From contig JBBRYI010000002.1 of assembly GCA_038237805.1 (NCBI GenBank), forward strand, positions 124,001 to 188,000: a stretch of 64,000 nucleotides of DNA, written 5' to 3'. The DNA is from JBBQFI01 sp038237805. GTDB taxonomy: Bacteria > Verrucomicrobiota > Verrucomicrobiia > Chthoniobacterales > UBA10450. Under the pieces are notes generated by a model, which saw nothing but the letters and a program-made list of their open reading frames with translations, searched no databases and was not told the origin of the DNA. Shown here piece after piece: positions 35,200 to 43,440 of this stretch (position 1 is its first letter; each line of letters starts with the position of its first letter). The translations under genes were made by a program, and so were the position numbers.

Positions 35200-36098
35200 T
35201 CGGCGAGGGAATCCAGAGCACGAATCAGCGGAAACATTCCTACGTGCAGGATCGCGTCGAAGTGGGCTTTTTCACCGATCCGAGTGTTTGTATCGGCTGC
35301 AAAGCGTGTGAGGTCGCGTGCAAAGAATGGAATCAAGTACCGGATGACGGATTCACGTGGTCGGGAAATTCTTACGACAACACCGGCCATCTCGGCGCAT
35401 CGACGTGGCGCCACGTCATGTTTCTTGAGCAAGATCGACAAAAGGGAAATCAAGTTACAGGCCCGATGGGCCTGCCAGCCGAATCAAATCCGCATTCCGA
35501 ATTCCGCATTCCGGATTCCGAAGATCCGTTTCGGTGGGTTTTCTTGTCCGATGTTTGCAAACATTGTGAAGAAGCCGGTTGTCTCGAGGCGTGTCCCACT
35601 GGATCAATCGTCCGGACTGAAGTTGGTTCTGTGCTCGTGCAGAACGATGTCTGCAACGGCTGCGGGTACTGCGTCGTGTCGTGCCCATTCGGCGTGATCG
35701 ATCGTCGACCGTCGCCGCTACCGGATGCCGGCGGCGCATTCAAGTGCACTTTCTGTTACGATCGCCAAAAGAGCGGACTCGTTCCCGCTTGCGCTAAAGT
35801 TTGTCCGACGGAGTCAATCGTGTTTGGCCGATTGGATGATCTGCGCGCGCGTGGAGCGGAGCGCGTGCAGCAATTACAACAAGGCGGCTACAACGACGCG
35901 CAACTTTACGACCCGACGGAGACATCCGTTCGCGGCATTCACGCGTTCTTTTTGATTCTCGGCGAACCTGAAGCCTATGGGCTTCCGCCGAAGCCGCAGG
36001 TTCCAACCATTTACCTGAAGTCAGCGTGGACTTCGGCGTTCGCGACGGCGATCGCATCAATCATCGCGACGCTAGTCGCGTTCGCATTTTTTTCATGA
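35196..36098 (+). CDS. fdhB: Formate dehydrogenase iron-sulfur subunit
   Basis: A 300-residue ferredoxin-like electron-transfer subunit. Four cysteine clusters are visible: CIGCKACEVACKEWN, CKHCEEAGCLEACP, CNGCGYCVVSCPFG and CTFCYDRQKSGLVPACAKVCP, giving four [4Fe-4S] clusters. A C-terminal membrane helix (FATAIASIIATLVAFAFF) anchors it. The start at ATG 35196 overlaps the fdhA stop; the frame is open further upstream only as a shadow of fdhA. A repeat-derived segment, PHSEFRIPDS (35491-35520), interrupts a loop before the second cluster. It carries electrons from FdhA to the membrane subunit. Confidence 0.9.
   Translation: MIGEGIQSTNQRKHSYVQDRVEVGFFTDPSVCIGCKACEVACKEWNQVPDDGFTWSGNSYDNTGHLGASTWRHVMFLEQDRQKGNQVTGPMGLPAESNPHSEFRIPDSEDPFRWVFLSDVCKHCEEAGCLEACPTGSIVRTEVGSVLVQNDVCNGCGYCVVSCPFGVIDRRPSPLPDAGGAFKCTFCYDRQKSGLVPACAKVCPTESIVFGRLDDLRARGAERVQQLQQGGYNDAQLYDPTETSVRGIHAFFLILGEPEAYGLPPKPQVPTIYLKSAWTSAFATAIASIIATLVAFAFFS
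35491..35520. repeat. In-frame GCATTCCG repeat arm inside fdhB
   Basis: CGCATTCCGAATTCCGCATT (35491-35510), then CCGGATTCCG. It belongs to the same family as 13036-13122 and is translated as part of a loop. Confidence 0.7.
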
Positions 36099-37084
36099 CG
36101 AGCAATTCGCCATCCGAAAAACGACTGGAAGAGTTGCGCGAGCAAGCTTGGAAGGAAGGCGTCGTTCCGGGCAAAGGTGTGGATGTTGCCGGCGGCCCGA
36201 TTCCGCACAAACCCGGCTACTACGGCCAGCCCGTGGTCAAACCTCCAGTTTGGACGTGGGAAGTTCCACTCTATTTTTTCATGGGCGGGATGGCCGGGAT
36301 GTCGGCGGTGATCGCAAGTGCCGCCATAATCTTTCACCATGTCGATCTTGCGCGCGCGGCAATGTGGCTCGCGGCCATCGCTGGGGCGATTCTTTCACCT
36401 GTTCTGCTCATCATGGATCTGGGCCGTCCCCAGCTCTTTCTCAATATGCTGCGGGTTTTTAAACATCGATCCGCTATGTCGATGGGCGCTTGGATCCTCA
36501 GTCTATTCGGCGCCTGTGTCGTTCCGGGTTTGATCGCGCTCGAACTGCATGCCCATCACCTTTTCGTCGGCACACTCGGTCAACTAATTCGCATTGCCGC
36601 CAGCATCTTAATTTTTGGCTCAGCGATCTTCGGAACTTTGCTCGCGACTTATACCGGCGTGCTGATCGGTGCAACCGCAATCCCCGCGTGGTTTTTACAC
36701 CGCGCGCTGCTGCCGATTCATTTTGGCACGGCAGGACTGGGTTCCGCGGCCGCCTTGCTGGAATTGCTCGGCCATCGAATCCCTGTGCTCAACGCGCTCG
36801 GATACTACGCCGCCGGGGTTGAGACCGCGCTCCTGATCTGGCTCAGTTTCGATAAACATGGCGTGGCTGATCGAGCGATCCACGAGCATGGCTCGGGCTG
36901 GCTTATTCGGATTGGCGAAATTTTGAACGGCCCGCTGGCAATTGTTCTGCGCCTGTTTGGCCAGATTCCATTCGCGGCCATCTCATTTCTAGTCGGCGCA
37001 CTTGTCAGCCGCATTGGCTGGATCGCGGTGGGGAAAGTCTCCGGCTCCGACCCGGAAGCCGTCTTCGCTTCGCAACGACTGTAG
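36095..37084 (+). CDS. NrfD/PsrC-type membrane subunit of formate dehydrogenase
   Basis: A 329-residue polytopic protein. It has about eight to nine hydrophobic segments and the NrfD motifs WTWEVPLYFFMGGMAGMSAV and LGRPQLFLNMLRVFKHRSAMSMGAW near the N-terminus. NrfD proteins bind quinone but carry no heme, unlike the cytochrome b subunit (FdnI) of E. coli FDH-N. The ATG at 36095 overlaps the fdhB stop (ATGA); an upstream GTG frame is a shadow. It completes a quinone-reducing formate dehydrogenase. Confidence 0.85.
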   Translation: MTSNSPSEKRLEELREQAWKEGVVPGKGVDVAGGPIPHKPGYYGQPVVKPPVWTWEVPLYFFMGGMAGMSAVIASAAIIFHHVDLARAAMWLAAIAGAILSPVLLIMDLGRPQLFLNMLRVFKHRSAMSMGAWILSLFGACVVPGLIALELHAHHLFVGTLGQLIRIAASILIFGSAIFGTLLATYTGVLIGATAIPAWFLHRALLPIHFGTAGLGSAAALLELLGHRIPVLNALGYYAAGVETALLIWLSFDKHGVADRAIHEHGSGWLIRIGEILNGPLAIVLRLFGQIPFAAISFLVGALVSRIGWIAVGKVSGSDPEAVFASQRL

Positions 37085-37229
37085 TCGGTATCACAGCGCG
37101 GGGGCGCGCGCTCTGTTTCCCCTGCGCATTTACCTCAAAAGAGGGAGTTGCGACCCGTTCTTGAGTGGCACCAAAAAATCCCGCCGACGCGTCGTAGAAG
37201 CCGATTGAAAGCGCCGGTACCCGTATTGC

Positions 37230-37481
37230 ATGCAACCGAGCGGCTTCCTTGTGATGGCGGCAATTGAACAGGCTGGTCTTCCAGCGTTGCGCGTCGCATT
37301 CACTCTCGCGGTTATAATTTTTTTGTTAGATGGTGTTTTCATCTTCCGCAGGCGACACCAATTCTTCGATCGCGATCCAAACGTCGAGAACGATTTTCCA
37401 GTTACGCGACACAATCGCCTGGAGGGAATTCTATTTGTTTGGGGCGGACTGACGCTCGGATGGCTGGTGAACAAGGCGTAG
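37230..37481 (+). CDS. Possible small membrane protein
   Basis: An 83-residue frame with ATG at 37230 (or 37254). It has hydrophobic segments ALRVAFTLAVIIFLLDGVFIF and ILFVWGGLTLGWLV with a charged loop between. No family recognised. It sits between the formate dehydrogenase and alcohol dehydrogenase genes. The 145 bases before it hold only a GC-rich hairpin near 37094. Confidence 0.35.
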   Translation: MQPSGFLVMAAIEQAGLPALRVAFTLAVIIFLLDGVFIFRRRHQFFDRDPNVENDFPVTRHNRLEGILFVWGGLTLGWLVNKA

Positions 37482-37510
37482 CTACAATCTCGTGACCACA
37501 GTAGTATTTT

Positions 37511-38531
37511 ATGAATATTAAAATGAAGGCGGCGCAGATCAGCAAACCAGGTGGAGATTGGGAATTGGTGGAACGCGATATCCCGGAGCCGAGCGCCGGG
37601 CAGGTCCGCGTGAAGGTGGAGGCGTGCGGCATTTGCCACAGCGATATGCTCGTGAAAGAGGGCCTGTGGCCGGGACTCCAATATCCTCGTGTGCCAGGTC
37701 ACGAGATCGGAGGACGCGTCGATGCTGTCGGCGCCAACGTCACGCCTTGGAAAAAAGGTCAGCGCGTCGGCGTGGGCTGGCACGGTGGACATTGTTTCGT
37801 CTGCGAACAGTGCCGGCGGGGAGATTTCGCCATGTGCGTCAATCGCAAAGTCACCGGCTTGGATTTCGACGGCGGTTATGCCGAGTACACAATCGCACGC
37901 GCGGAGGCGCTGGCCGCGATTCCCGACGAATTGCCGGCGGAGGAAGCAGGTCCTTTTATGTGCGCCGGCGTCACCGTTTACAACGCACTCCGCAATTCGG
38001 GCGCGCTCGGTGGTGACGTGGTGGCTGTGCATGGGATCGGCGGTCTGGGACATCTCGGAGTTCAATACGCACGGCAAATGGGATTCGAGACCGTGGCGGT
38101 CGGTCGGAAAGGACAAGGAACCGTTGGCGAAAAAACTGGGCGCGCATCATTACATCGATGCGGACGCCGGCGATGCGGTGGCGGAATTGCAAAAGCTTGG
38201 TGGCGCGCGCGTGATTTTGGCAACGGCCCCGAACGCAAAGGCGATTTCCGCATTGGTGGATGGATTGTCGCCGAACGGCAACCTACTTGTGCCCGCCGCG
38301 CCTAACGAACCGCTGGCCATGAACATGATGTCGTTGATTTCGGGAAGGCGACGCGTGTCGGGTTGGTATTCCGGCACAGCGAAAGATTCGCAGGACACAT
38401 TGGAATTCAGTGCGTTGACCGGCGTGCACCCGATGATTGAGAAATATCCACTCAACCGCGTGGCGGAAGCTTACGAACAGACGCACAGCGGCAAGGTGCG
38501 CTTCCGCGTCGTTCTCACCATGGGTGCGTGA
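37511..38531 (+). pseudogene. Zinc alcohol dehydrogenase, frameshifted
   Basis: A medium-chain zinc alcohol dehydrogenase. The first frame (from ATG 37511) gives CGICHSDMLV, GHEIGGRV, the structural-zinc cysteines (CFVCEQCRRGDFAMC) and the Rossmann motif GIGGLGHLGVQYA. Homology then continues one frame over from about 38100: KDKEPLAKKLGAHHYIDADAG through to the TGA at 38529-38531. One base too many near 38100-38112 (GGTCGGAAAGGAC) explains the break. Without it the protein would be about 340 residues and intact. It may be a recent pseudogene or a sequencing error. Confidence 0.8.
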
Positions 38532-38594
38532 GACGTCACCGCCCGCGTGATCGGGAAGCCACTCGACGTACGCTACAGAAGCGAGGCAGTGTGA

Positions 38595-39767
38595 ATGTTT
38601 ATGGCTCACCTTTTTGATCCGCTCACAATTCGCGATCTCCAGTTCGCCAATCGCGTGTTCGTCTCGCCCATGTGCGAATACTCCAGCAGCGATGGCTACG
38701 CCAATGACTGGCACTTCGTTCATCTCGGCAGCCGGGCGGTAGGCGGAGCTGGACTGGTGCTCACGGAGGCAACGGCCGTTCTTCCCGAAGGCCGTATCAG
38801 TCCGCAGGACCTTGGTATCTGGAGTAATGAACACATTGAAGCGCTGGCTCGGATCGTCAGTTTCATTCATCAACAAGGCAGTGTTGCCGGCATGCAGTTA
38901 GCACACGCAGGACGCAAGGCCAGTACGCATCGACCATGGGAAGGTCAGGGAACGATTCCCGAAAATGAAGGGGGTTGGAAAAATGTCGTGGCCCCGAGCG
39001 CAATTCCTTTTGCGGAGAACTATCCCATGCCGCAAGCCCTCACCACCGATAGCATTCAGGAAATAGTTGCCGCTTTTGCGAGCGCCGCACGTCGCGCATG
39101 CGAAGCAGGCTTCCGTGTAATTGAGATTCACGCGGCTCATGGCTATCTCATTCACGAATTTTTGTCGCCGCTTAGTAATCAACGGGATGATGCCTACGGA
39201 GGTTCATTCGAGAATCGCACTCGCTTGTGTCGTGAGATTGTCGCCGCGGTTCGTTCCTCGTGGCCCCAGCGAGCGCCATTGCTCGTGCGCATTTCCGCCA
39301 CCGATTGGGTCGATGGCGGCTGGGATATCGAACAATCGATTGAGCTTGCTCGCGGACTGAAGCAATTAGGAGTGGACCTGATCGATTGTTCTTCGGGCGG
39401 CAGCGTGCCTCATGCAAAAATTCCGGCCGGCCCGGGATACCAAACGCCGTTTGCTCAGCGGATTCGCCAGGAAGCTGAAATCATGACCGGTGCGGTTGGG
39501 ATGATCACTTCTCCGGTTCAAGCGGAGCAGATCGTCGAGACAGGAGAGGCGGACGCGATCCTTATCGCACGCGAATTCCTGCGCGATCCTTATTGGCCAT
39601 TGCGAGCGGCCGATCAACTAGAGCAGTCAATTTCGTGGCCTGTTCAATATCTAAGAGCCGCTCCAAAAGGCGCACAGGCTCGTGTCCCGGTAAATCTCAA
39701 GAATTTGGAATCGTGTTTCGAGGCACAACACGCGATCCCGGAAACGCAGAGCCCGGTGCGGCAATAG
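38595..39767 (+). CDS. Old Yellow Enzyme-type NADH:flavin oxidoreductase (YqjM-like)
   Basis: A 390-residue FMN TIM-barrel enzyme. Motifs are VFVSPMCEYSSSDG (the Cys of the thermophilic-like/YqjM subclass), HLGSRAVGGAGLVLTEA, QLAHAGRKAST, IHAAHGYLIHEFLSPLSNQRDD and VGMITSPVQAEQI. The family reduces activated C=C bonds with NAD(P)H. The C-terminal tail after about residue 360 is non-conserved. It follows the alcohol dehydrogenase in a possible two-gene unit. Confidence 0.9.
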   Translation: MFMAHLFDPLTIRDLQFANRVFVSPMCEYSSSDGYANDWHFVHLGSRAVGGAGLVLTEATAVLPEGRISPQDLGIWSNEHIEALARIVSFIHQQGSVAGMQLAHAGRKASTHRPWEGQGTIPENEGGWKNVVAPSAIPFAENYPMPQALTTDSIQEIVAAFASAARRACEAGFRVIEIHAAHGYLIHEFLSPLSNQRDDAYGGSFENRTRLCREIVAAVRSSWPQRAPLLVRISATDWVDGGWDIEQSIELARGLKQLGVDLIDCSSGGSVPHAKIPAGPGYQTPFAQRIRQEAEIMTGAVGMITSPVQAEQIVETGEADAILIAREFLRDPYWPLRAADQLEQSISWPVQYLRAAPKGAQARVPVNLKNLESCFEAQHAIPETQSPVRQ

Positions 39768-39856
39768 CCCGCCGCGCGCGTCCGGGATGCACGCAAACGT
39801 CCCTTTACTCCTGCACACGCGATTGATTTTTGCGGAGAAGCCCGCTTTAAGTCTTC

Positions 39857-40516
39857 ATGGCTCAACTTTTTTCGCCGCACGCGAATATTTATTCACGCGT
39901 CATCATCGTTGGCGCGCTCGTTCTGATTTGCTGCGCGGGCTGGGCGACCTCGGAGATCTTCTGGTCTCCTTATACGACGTATGTCGGTGTTCCATTCGAA
40001 CAACCGGTGCCCTTCAGTCATAAACATCACGTCGGTGATGACGGCATCGATTGTCGCTATTGCCACAGCTCCGTTGAAAAATCTGCATTCGCCGGGATGC
40101 CGACGAGCGAGACATGCATGGCTTGTCATTCTCAGCTTTTCACTGATGCGTCGATGCTCGCGCCGGTGCGGCAAAGTCTCGCGACAAATCAACCGCTGAA
40201 ATGGAACCGCGTTCATGACCTGCCGGATTACGCTTATTTCGATCACAGTATTCATGTGGCGAAAGGAATTGGCTGTTCCACCTGTCACGGCCGGGTCGAT
40301 CAAATGCCGTTAACTCATCGGGTCAACACGCTCTACATGAAATGGTGCATCGATTGCCACCGCGATCCGCAACGATTCGTTCGGCCGCGCGATAAAATTT
40401 ACGATATGACGTGGGAGCCGGCACGAGATCGGCGTTTCGAATCGGCACGTCTCGTTGACCAATATCATATCGATCGAACGGGACGGTTAACCGATTGCAG
40501 CACGTGCCACCGATGA
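39857..40516 (+). CDS. actA: Alternative complex III, pentaheme cytochrome c subunit ActA
   Basis: A 219-residue protein with an N-terminal membrane helix (VIIVGALVLICCAGWA). Five CxxCH sites are visible: CRYCH, CMACH, CSTCH, CIDCH and a terminal CSTCH. The last heme motif is only two residues from the stop. The mature part lies in the periplasm. ActA links the quinol-oxidising ActB/ActC to downstream acceptors. It starts the act-sco-cox run; the preceding 89-base gap has no gene. Its stop overlaps the actB ATG. Confidence 0.92.
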   Translation: MAQLFSPHANIYSRVIIVGALVLICCAGWATSEIFWSPYTTYVGVPFEQPVPFSHKHHVGDDGIDCRYCHSSVEKSAFAGMPTSETCMACHSQLFTDASMLAPVRQSLATNQPLKWNRVHDLPDYAYFDHSIHVAKGIGCSTCHGRVDQMPLTHRVNTLYMKWCIDCHRDPQRFVRPRDKIYDMTWEPARDRRFESARLVDQYHIDRTGRLTDCSTCHR

Positions 40517-43359
40517 AGAGCGACGAGTTTTCCAAAGGCGCAGCGGAGTGGCCTAACGATTTGAGTCGTCGCGATTTTATTCGGCTCACGAGCGCTTCTC
40601 TAGCGCTCGCCGGTTTCGGCGCATGCACGAAACAGCCGATCGAGAAGATCGTCCCTTACGCGAAGCAGCCGCCGGAAGTCGTTCCTGGAAAACCGCTCCA
40701 CTTTGCTTCCGCGACGACATTCAACGGCTACGCGCAGGGCGTCATTGTAACGAGTCGCGAAGGCCGGCCGATCAAGATTGAGGGCAATCCCGATCATCCT
40801 GCGAGCTTGGGTGCGACAACTATTTGGGCGCAAGCCGATCTGCTCGATCTTTACGATCCGGATCGACTCCAGTCTGTCATGCACGGGGAAAACGTCAGCA
40901 CTTGGGAGGATTTTTTGCGCGATCTCGATCTTACGCTCACTGCGCCGCAATCGCGCGGCACGATTCGCATTCTCACGGGCGCGATCACATCGCCGACTTT
41001 CAATCAACAACTGCAAGCCGTTTTGGAAAAATTTCCCGCCGCCAAAATCCACCAATGGCAGCCGACCGGCGGTGACCGCGAAAAGATCGTGACCGATTTG
41101 GCCAAGGCGAAAGTCATCGTCGCACTGGATTCGGATTTCCTGTTCATGCACCCGGCCGCGTTGCGTCATGCTCGTGATTTTGCCGCATGCCGGCGCGCGA
41201 GTGGCAACCAAACCGAAATGAGTCGGCTTTACGTGGCGGAGCCGACTCCGACTATCACCGGCGCAAATGCCGATCATCGAATTGCTCTCGCGGCACGCGA
41301 TATCGTTGTCGTAGCGGAGGAAATCGCGATTCGTCTCGGTGCTCTGGCGCGATCGTCGCAGTTGCCTAACGAGTTAGCGCGCTTTGAAACCTGGATTCAA
41401 GCCGCCGCGAGCGACCTGCTTGCGCACCGTGGCGCCGCTGTTGTTATCGCAGGCGAAGAACAACCCGGGCGAGTGCACGATCTCATTACCCGGATCAATC
41501 AACACCTCGGTAGTTCTCAATCAGCAAGTGCGCAGATTTCAGGCGATCGAACAGCATCGCTCCGCGAACTCGTCGATGAAATGAAGAGCGGTGTCGTCGA
41601 TTTACTTTTGATTCTCGGAGGAAATCCTGTTTACGATGCGCCTGTAGATTTCGATTTCGCGGCGGGCCTCCTAAAAGTGAAGCACAGCGTCCATCACACG
41701 CTGTATTTGAATGAGACTTCGCGGCTATGTCATTGGTGCATTCCGGCGACACATTTTCTTGAATCGTGGAGCGATGCTGTCGCATTCGACGGCACACTTT
41801 CCATCATTCAGCCGTTGATCGAGCCGCTCTATCCCGCAGTAACCGTTCACGAGATGATTGGCGCATTGACCGAGCGGCCGGTGCGTCCGGCTTACGAAAT
41901 TGTCCGCGAAACGTGGCATGCGCAAAATCGCGCGGGTGAGTTTGAGACGAATTGGCGCCGCGCATTAAGCGATGGCGTCTTTGTAGGTAGTGCGTCGCAA
42001 CTGCCCTCACCCTACCCTCTCCCTGAGGGAGAGGAGGACGCGTCAGCGCCAGGTGAGGGTGCGGTGATTCAGGAAAGCGCATCGTCCAATCCCCACACCA
42101 CCGATCTAGAAATTATTTTCCGTCCCGACGCAAACGTTTTGGATGGTCGTTACGCGAACAACGGTTGGCTGCAAGAATTACCGCGACCGTTTACAAAACT
42201 CACCTGGGAAAATGCAGCGCTGATCAGTCCGCTATTAGCCGAAAAGGCAAATATCGAAGACGGCGACGTGGTCGAGCTGACATTTCGTAAACGCAAATTA
42301 AAAGCGCCAGTTTTGATTCAATCGGGGCAGGCGGAAAACTCGGTTACACTTCATCTTGGTTACGGACGGAGTGAAGTCGGCCGCGTCGGCAAAGGCGCAG
42401 GATTCAATGCTTATGCGTTGCGAACATCGGATACGCTTTGGTTCGGAAATGGCCTAACGATTAAACCAACGGGCGGAAAACATTCGTTCGCGACTACACA
42501 ACGCCATCACGATCTCGAAGGGCGCGATATACTGCGCGCCGGAACACTGGCGGAATTCATCGCCGATCCGAAGGAGATCGCAAAACAGGATGAAGAACCC
42601 GCGCGCGATCAGACACTCTATAATCCGGATGAATTCGAGAATCGCGGATACGCGTGGGGGATGGTGATCGATCCGGGTGCCTGCATTGGATGCAGCGCAT
42701 GCACGATTGCGTGTCAGGCCGAAAACAACATTCCGATCGTCGGCAAGGAACAAGTCGCACGCGGCCGCGAGATGCACTGGATTCGCATCGACACTTATCA
42801 ATCTGGCCAAACCGAGAATCCGCGATTCGATCATCAACCGGTGCCGTGCATGCATTGCGAACACGCGCCGTGCGAACTGGTTTGTCCCGTGGGCGCGACT
42901 GTGCACGATGCGGAAGGATTGAATGTGCAGGTTTACAATCGCTGCGTCGGCACCCGCTACTGCTCAAATAATTGTCCCTACAAAGTCCGCCGCTTTAATT
43001 TTCTCGAACTTAACGGCTCGCTTAGTCCCACTGAGAAGCTGGGGAAAAATCCGGACGTCACCGTGCGTTCGCGCGGCGTGATGGAGAAATGCACCTACTG
43101 CACGCAACGCATTAACGCGGCGCGCATCGCTGCCGAACTCGATGAACGCGCGATCCGCGATGGGGAAGTTGTTCCGGCTTGCGCGCAGGTTTGCCCGACT
43201 GAAGCGATCGTCTTCGGGAATATTCACGATTCAAACAGTCGCGTTTCGCAACTCAAGAAGTCCCCGCTGAATTACAGCATGCTCGCCGAGCTCAACACGC
43301 GACCACGCACGACTTATCTGGCGAAGCTGCGCAACCCTAGTGCAGCGATTGAAAATTAA
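40513..43359 (+). CDS. actB: Alternative complex III, ActB (molybdopterin-like plus iron-sulfur fusion)
   Basis: A 948-residue fused protein. A Tat motif SRRDFIRLTSA near residue 20 predicts export. The first about 680 residues resemble molybdopterin oxidoreductases, which in ActB lack the cofactor. The C-terminal part (from about 715) has CIGCSACTIACQ, CMHCEHAPCELVCP, CVGTRYCSNNCPYK and CTYCTQRI...CAQVCP, binding iron-sulfur clusters. A low-complexity repeat (PSPYPLPEGEE) interrupts the molybdopterin-like region near residue 498. The ATG at 40513 overlaps the actA stop. GCCTAACG words lie at 40551, 41364 and 42452. Confidence 0.92.
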   Translation: MKSDEFSKGAAEWPNDLSRRDFIRLTSASLALAGFGACTKQPIEKIVPYAKQPPEVVPGKPLHFASATTFNGYAQGVIVTSREGRPIKIEGNPDHPASLGATTIWAQADLLDLYDPDRLQSVMHGENVSTWEDFLRDLDLTLTAPQSRGTIRILTGAITSPTFNQQLQAVLEKFPAAKIHQWQPTGGDREKIVTDLAKAKVIVALDSDFLFMHPAALRHARDFAACRRASGNQTEMSRLYVAEPTPTITGANADHRIALAARDIVVVAEEIAIRLGALARSSQLPNELARFETWIQAAASDLLAHRGAAVVIAGEEQPGRVHDLITRINQHLGSSQSASAQISGDRTASLRELVDEMKSGVVDLLLILGGNPVYDAPVDFDFAAGLLKVKHSVHHTLYLNETSRLCHWCIPATHFLESWSDAVAFDGTLSIIQPLIEPLYPAVTVHEMIGALTERPVRPAYEIVRETWHAQNRAGEFETNWRRALSDGVFVGSASQLPSPYPLPEGEEDASAPGEGAVIQESASSNPHTTDLEIIFRPDANVLDGRYANNGWLQELPRPFTKLTWENAALISPLLAEKANIEDGDVVELTFRKRKLKAPVLIQSGQAENSVTLHLGYGRSEVGRVGKGAGFNAYALRTSDTLWFGNGLTIKPTGGKHSFATTQRHHDLEGRDILRAGTLAEFIADPKEIAKQDEEPARDQTLYNPDEFENRGYAWGMVIDPGACIGCSACTIACQAENNIPIVGKEQVARGREMHWIRIDTYQSGQTENPRFDHQPVPCMHCEHAPCELVCPVGATVHDAEGLNVQVYNRCVGTRYCSNNCPYKVRRFNFLELNGSLSPTEKLGKNPDVTVRSRGVMEKCTYCTQRINAARIAAELDERAIRDGEVVPACAQVCPTEAIVFGNIHDSNSRVSQLKKSPLNYSMLAELNTRPRTTYLAKLRNPSAAIEN
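42004..42060. repeat. In-frame CCCTCACC palindromic repeat inside actB
   Basis: CCTCTCCCTGAGGGAGAGG (42016-42034) is a near-perfect palindrome. The outer CCCTCACC (42004-42011) pairs with GGTGAGGG (42052-42059). It is translated as PSPYPLPEGEE, a peptide that marks this repeat class. Confidence 0.75.
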
Positions 43360-43440
43360 ACCACGGAGACACAGAGATCACAGAGAATGAAAAGAAGTGA
43401 ATCCAAACAAATCTCTGTGGGCTCTGTGTCCTCTGTGGTT
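43359..43440. repeat. Inverted repeat, ACCACAGAGRCACAGAG family (solo element)
   Basis: The left arm AACCACGGAGACACAGAGAT (43359-43378) continues with CACAGAG. The right arm is GCTCTGTGTCCTCTGTGGTT (43421-43440), preceded by CTCTGTGG. It fills the actB-actC junction and encodes the first residues of actC. The same family flanks the GxxExxY gene at 45352-45816. Confidence 0.8.

Noticed and set aside
37130..38116. A 328-aa minus-strand frame
   Set aside because: Antisense to the alcohol dehydrogenase and the small membrane protein; no domain.
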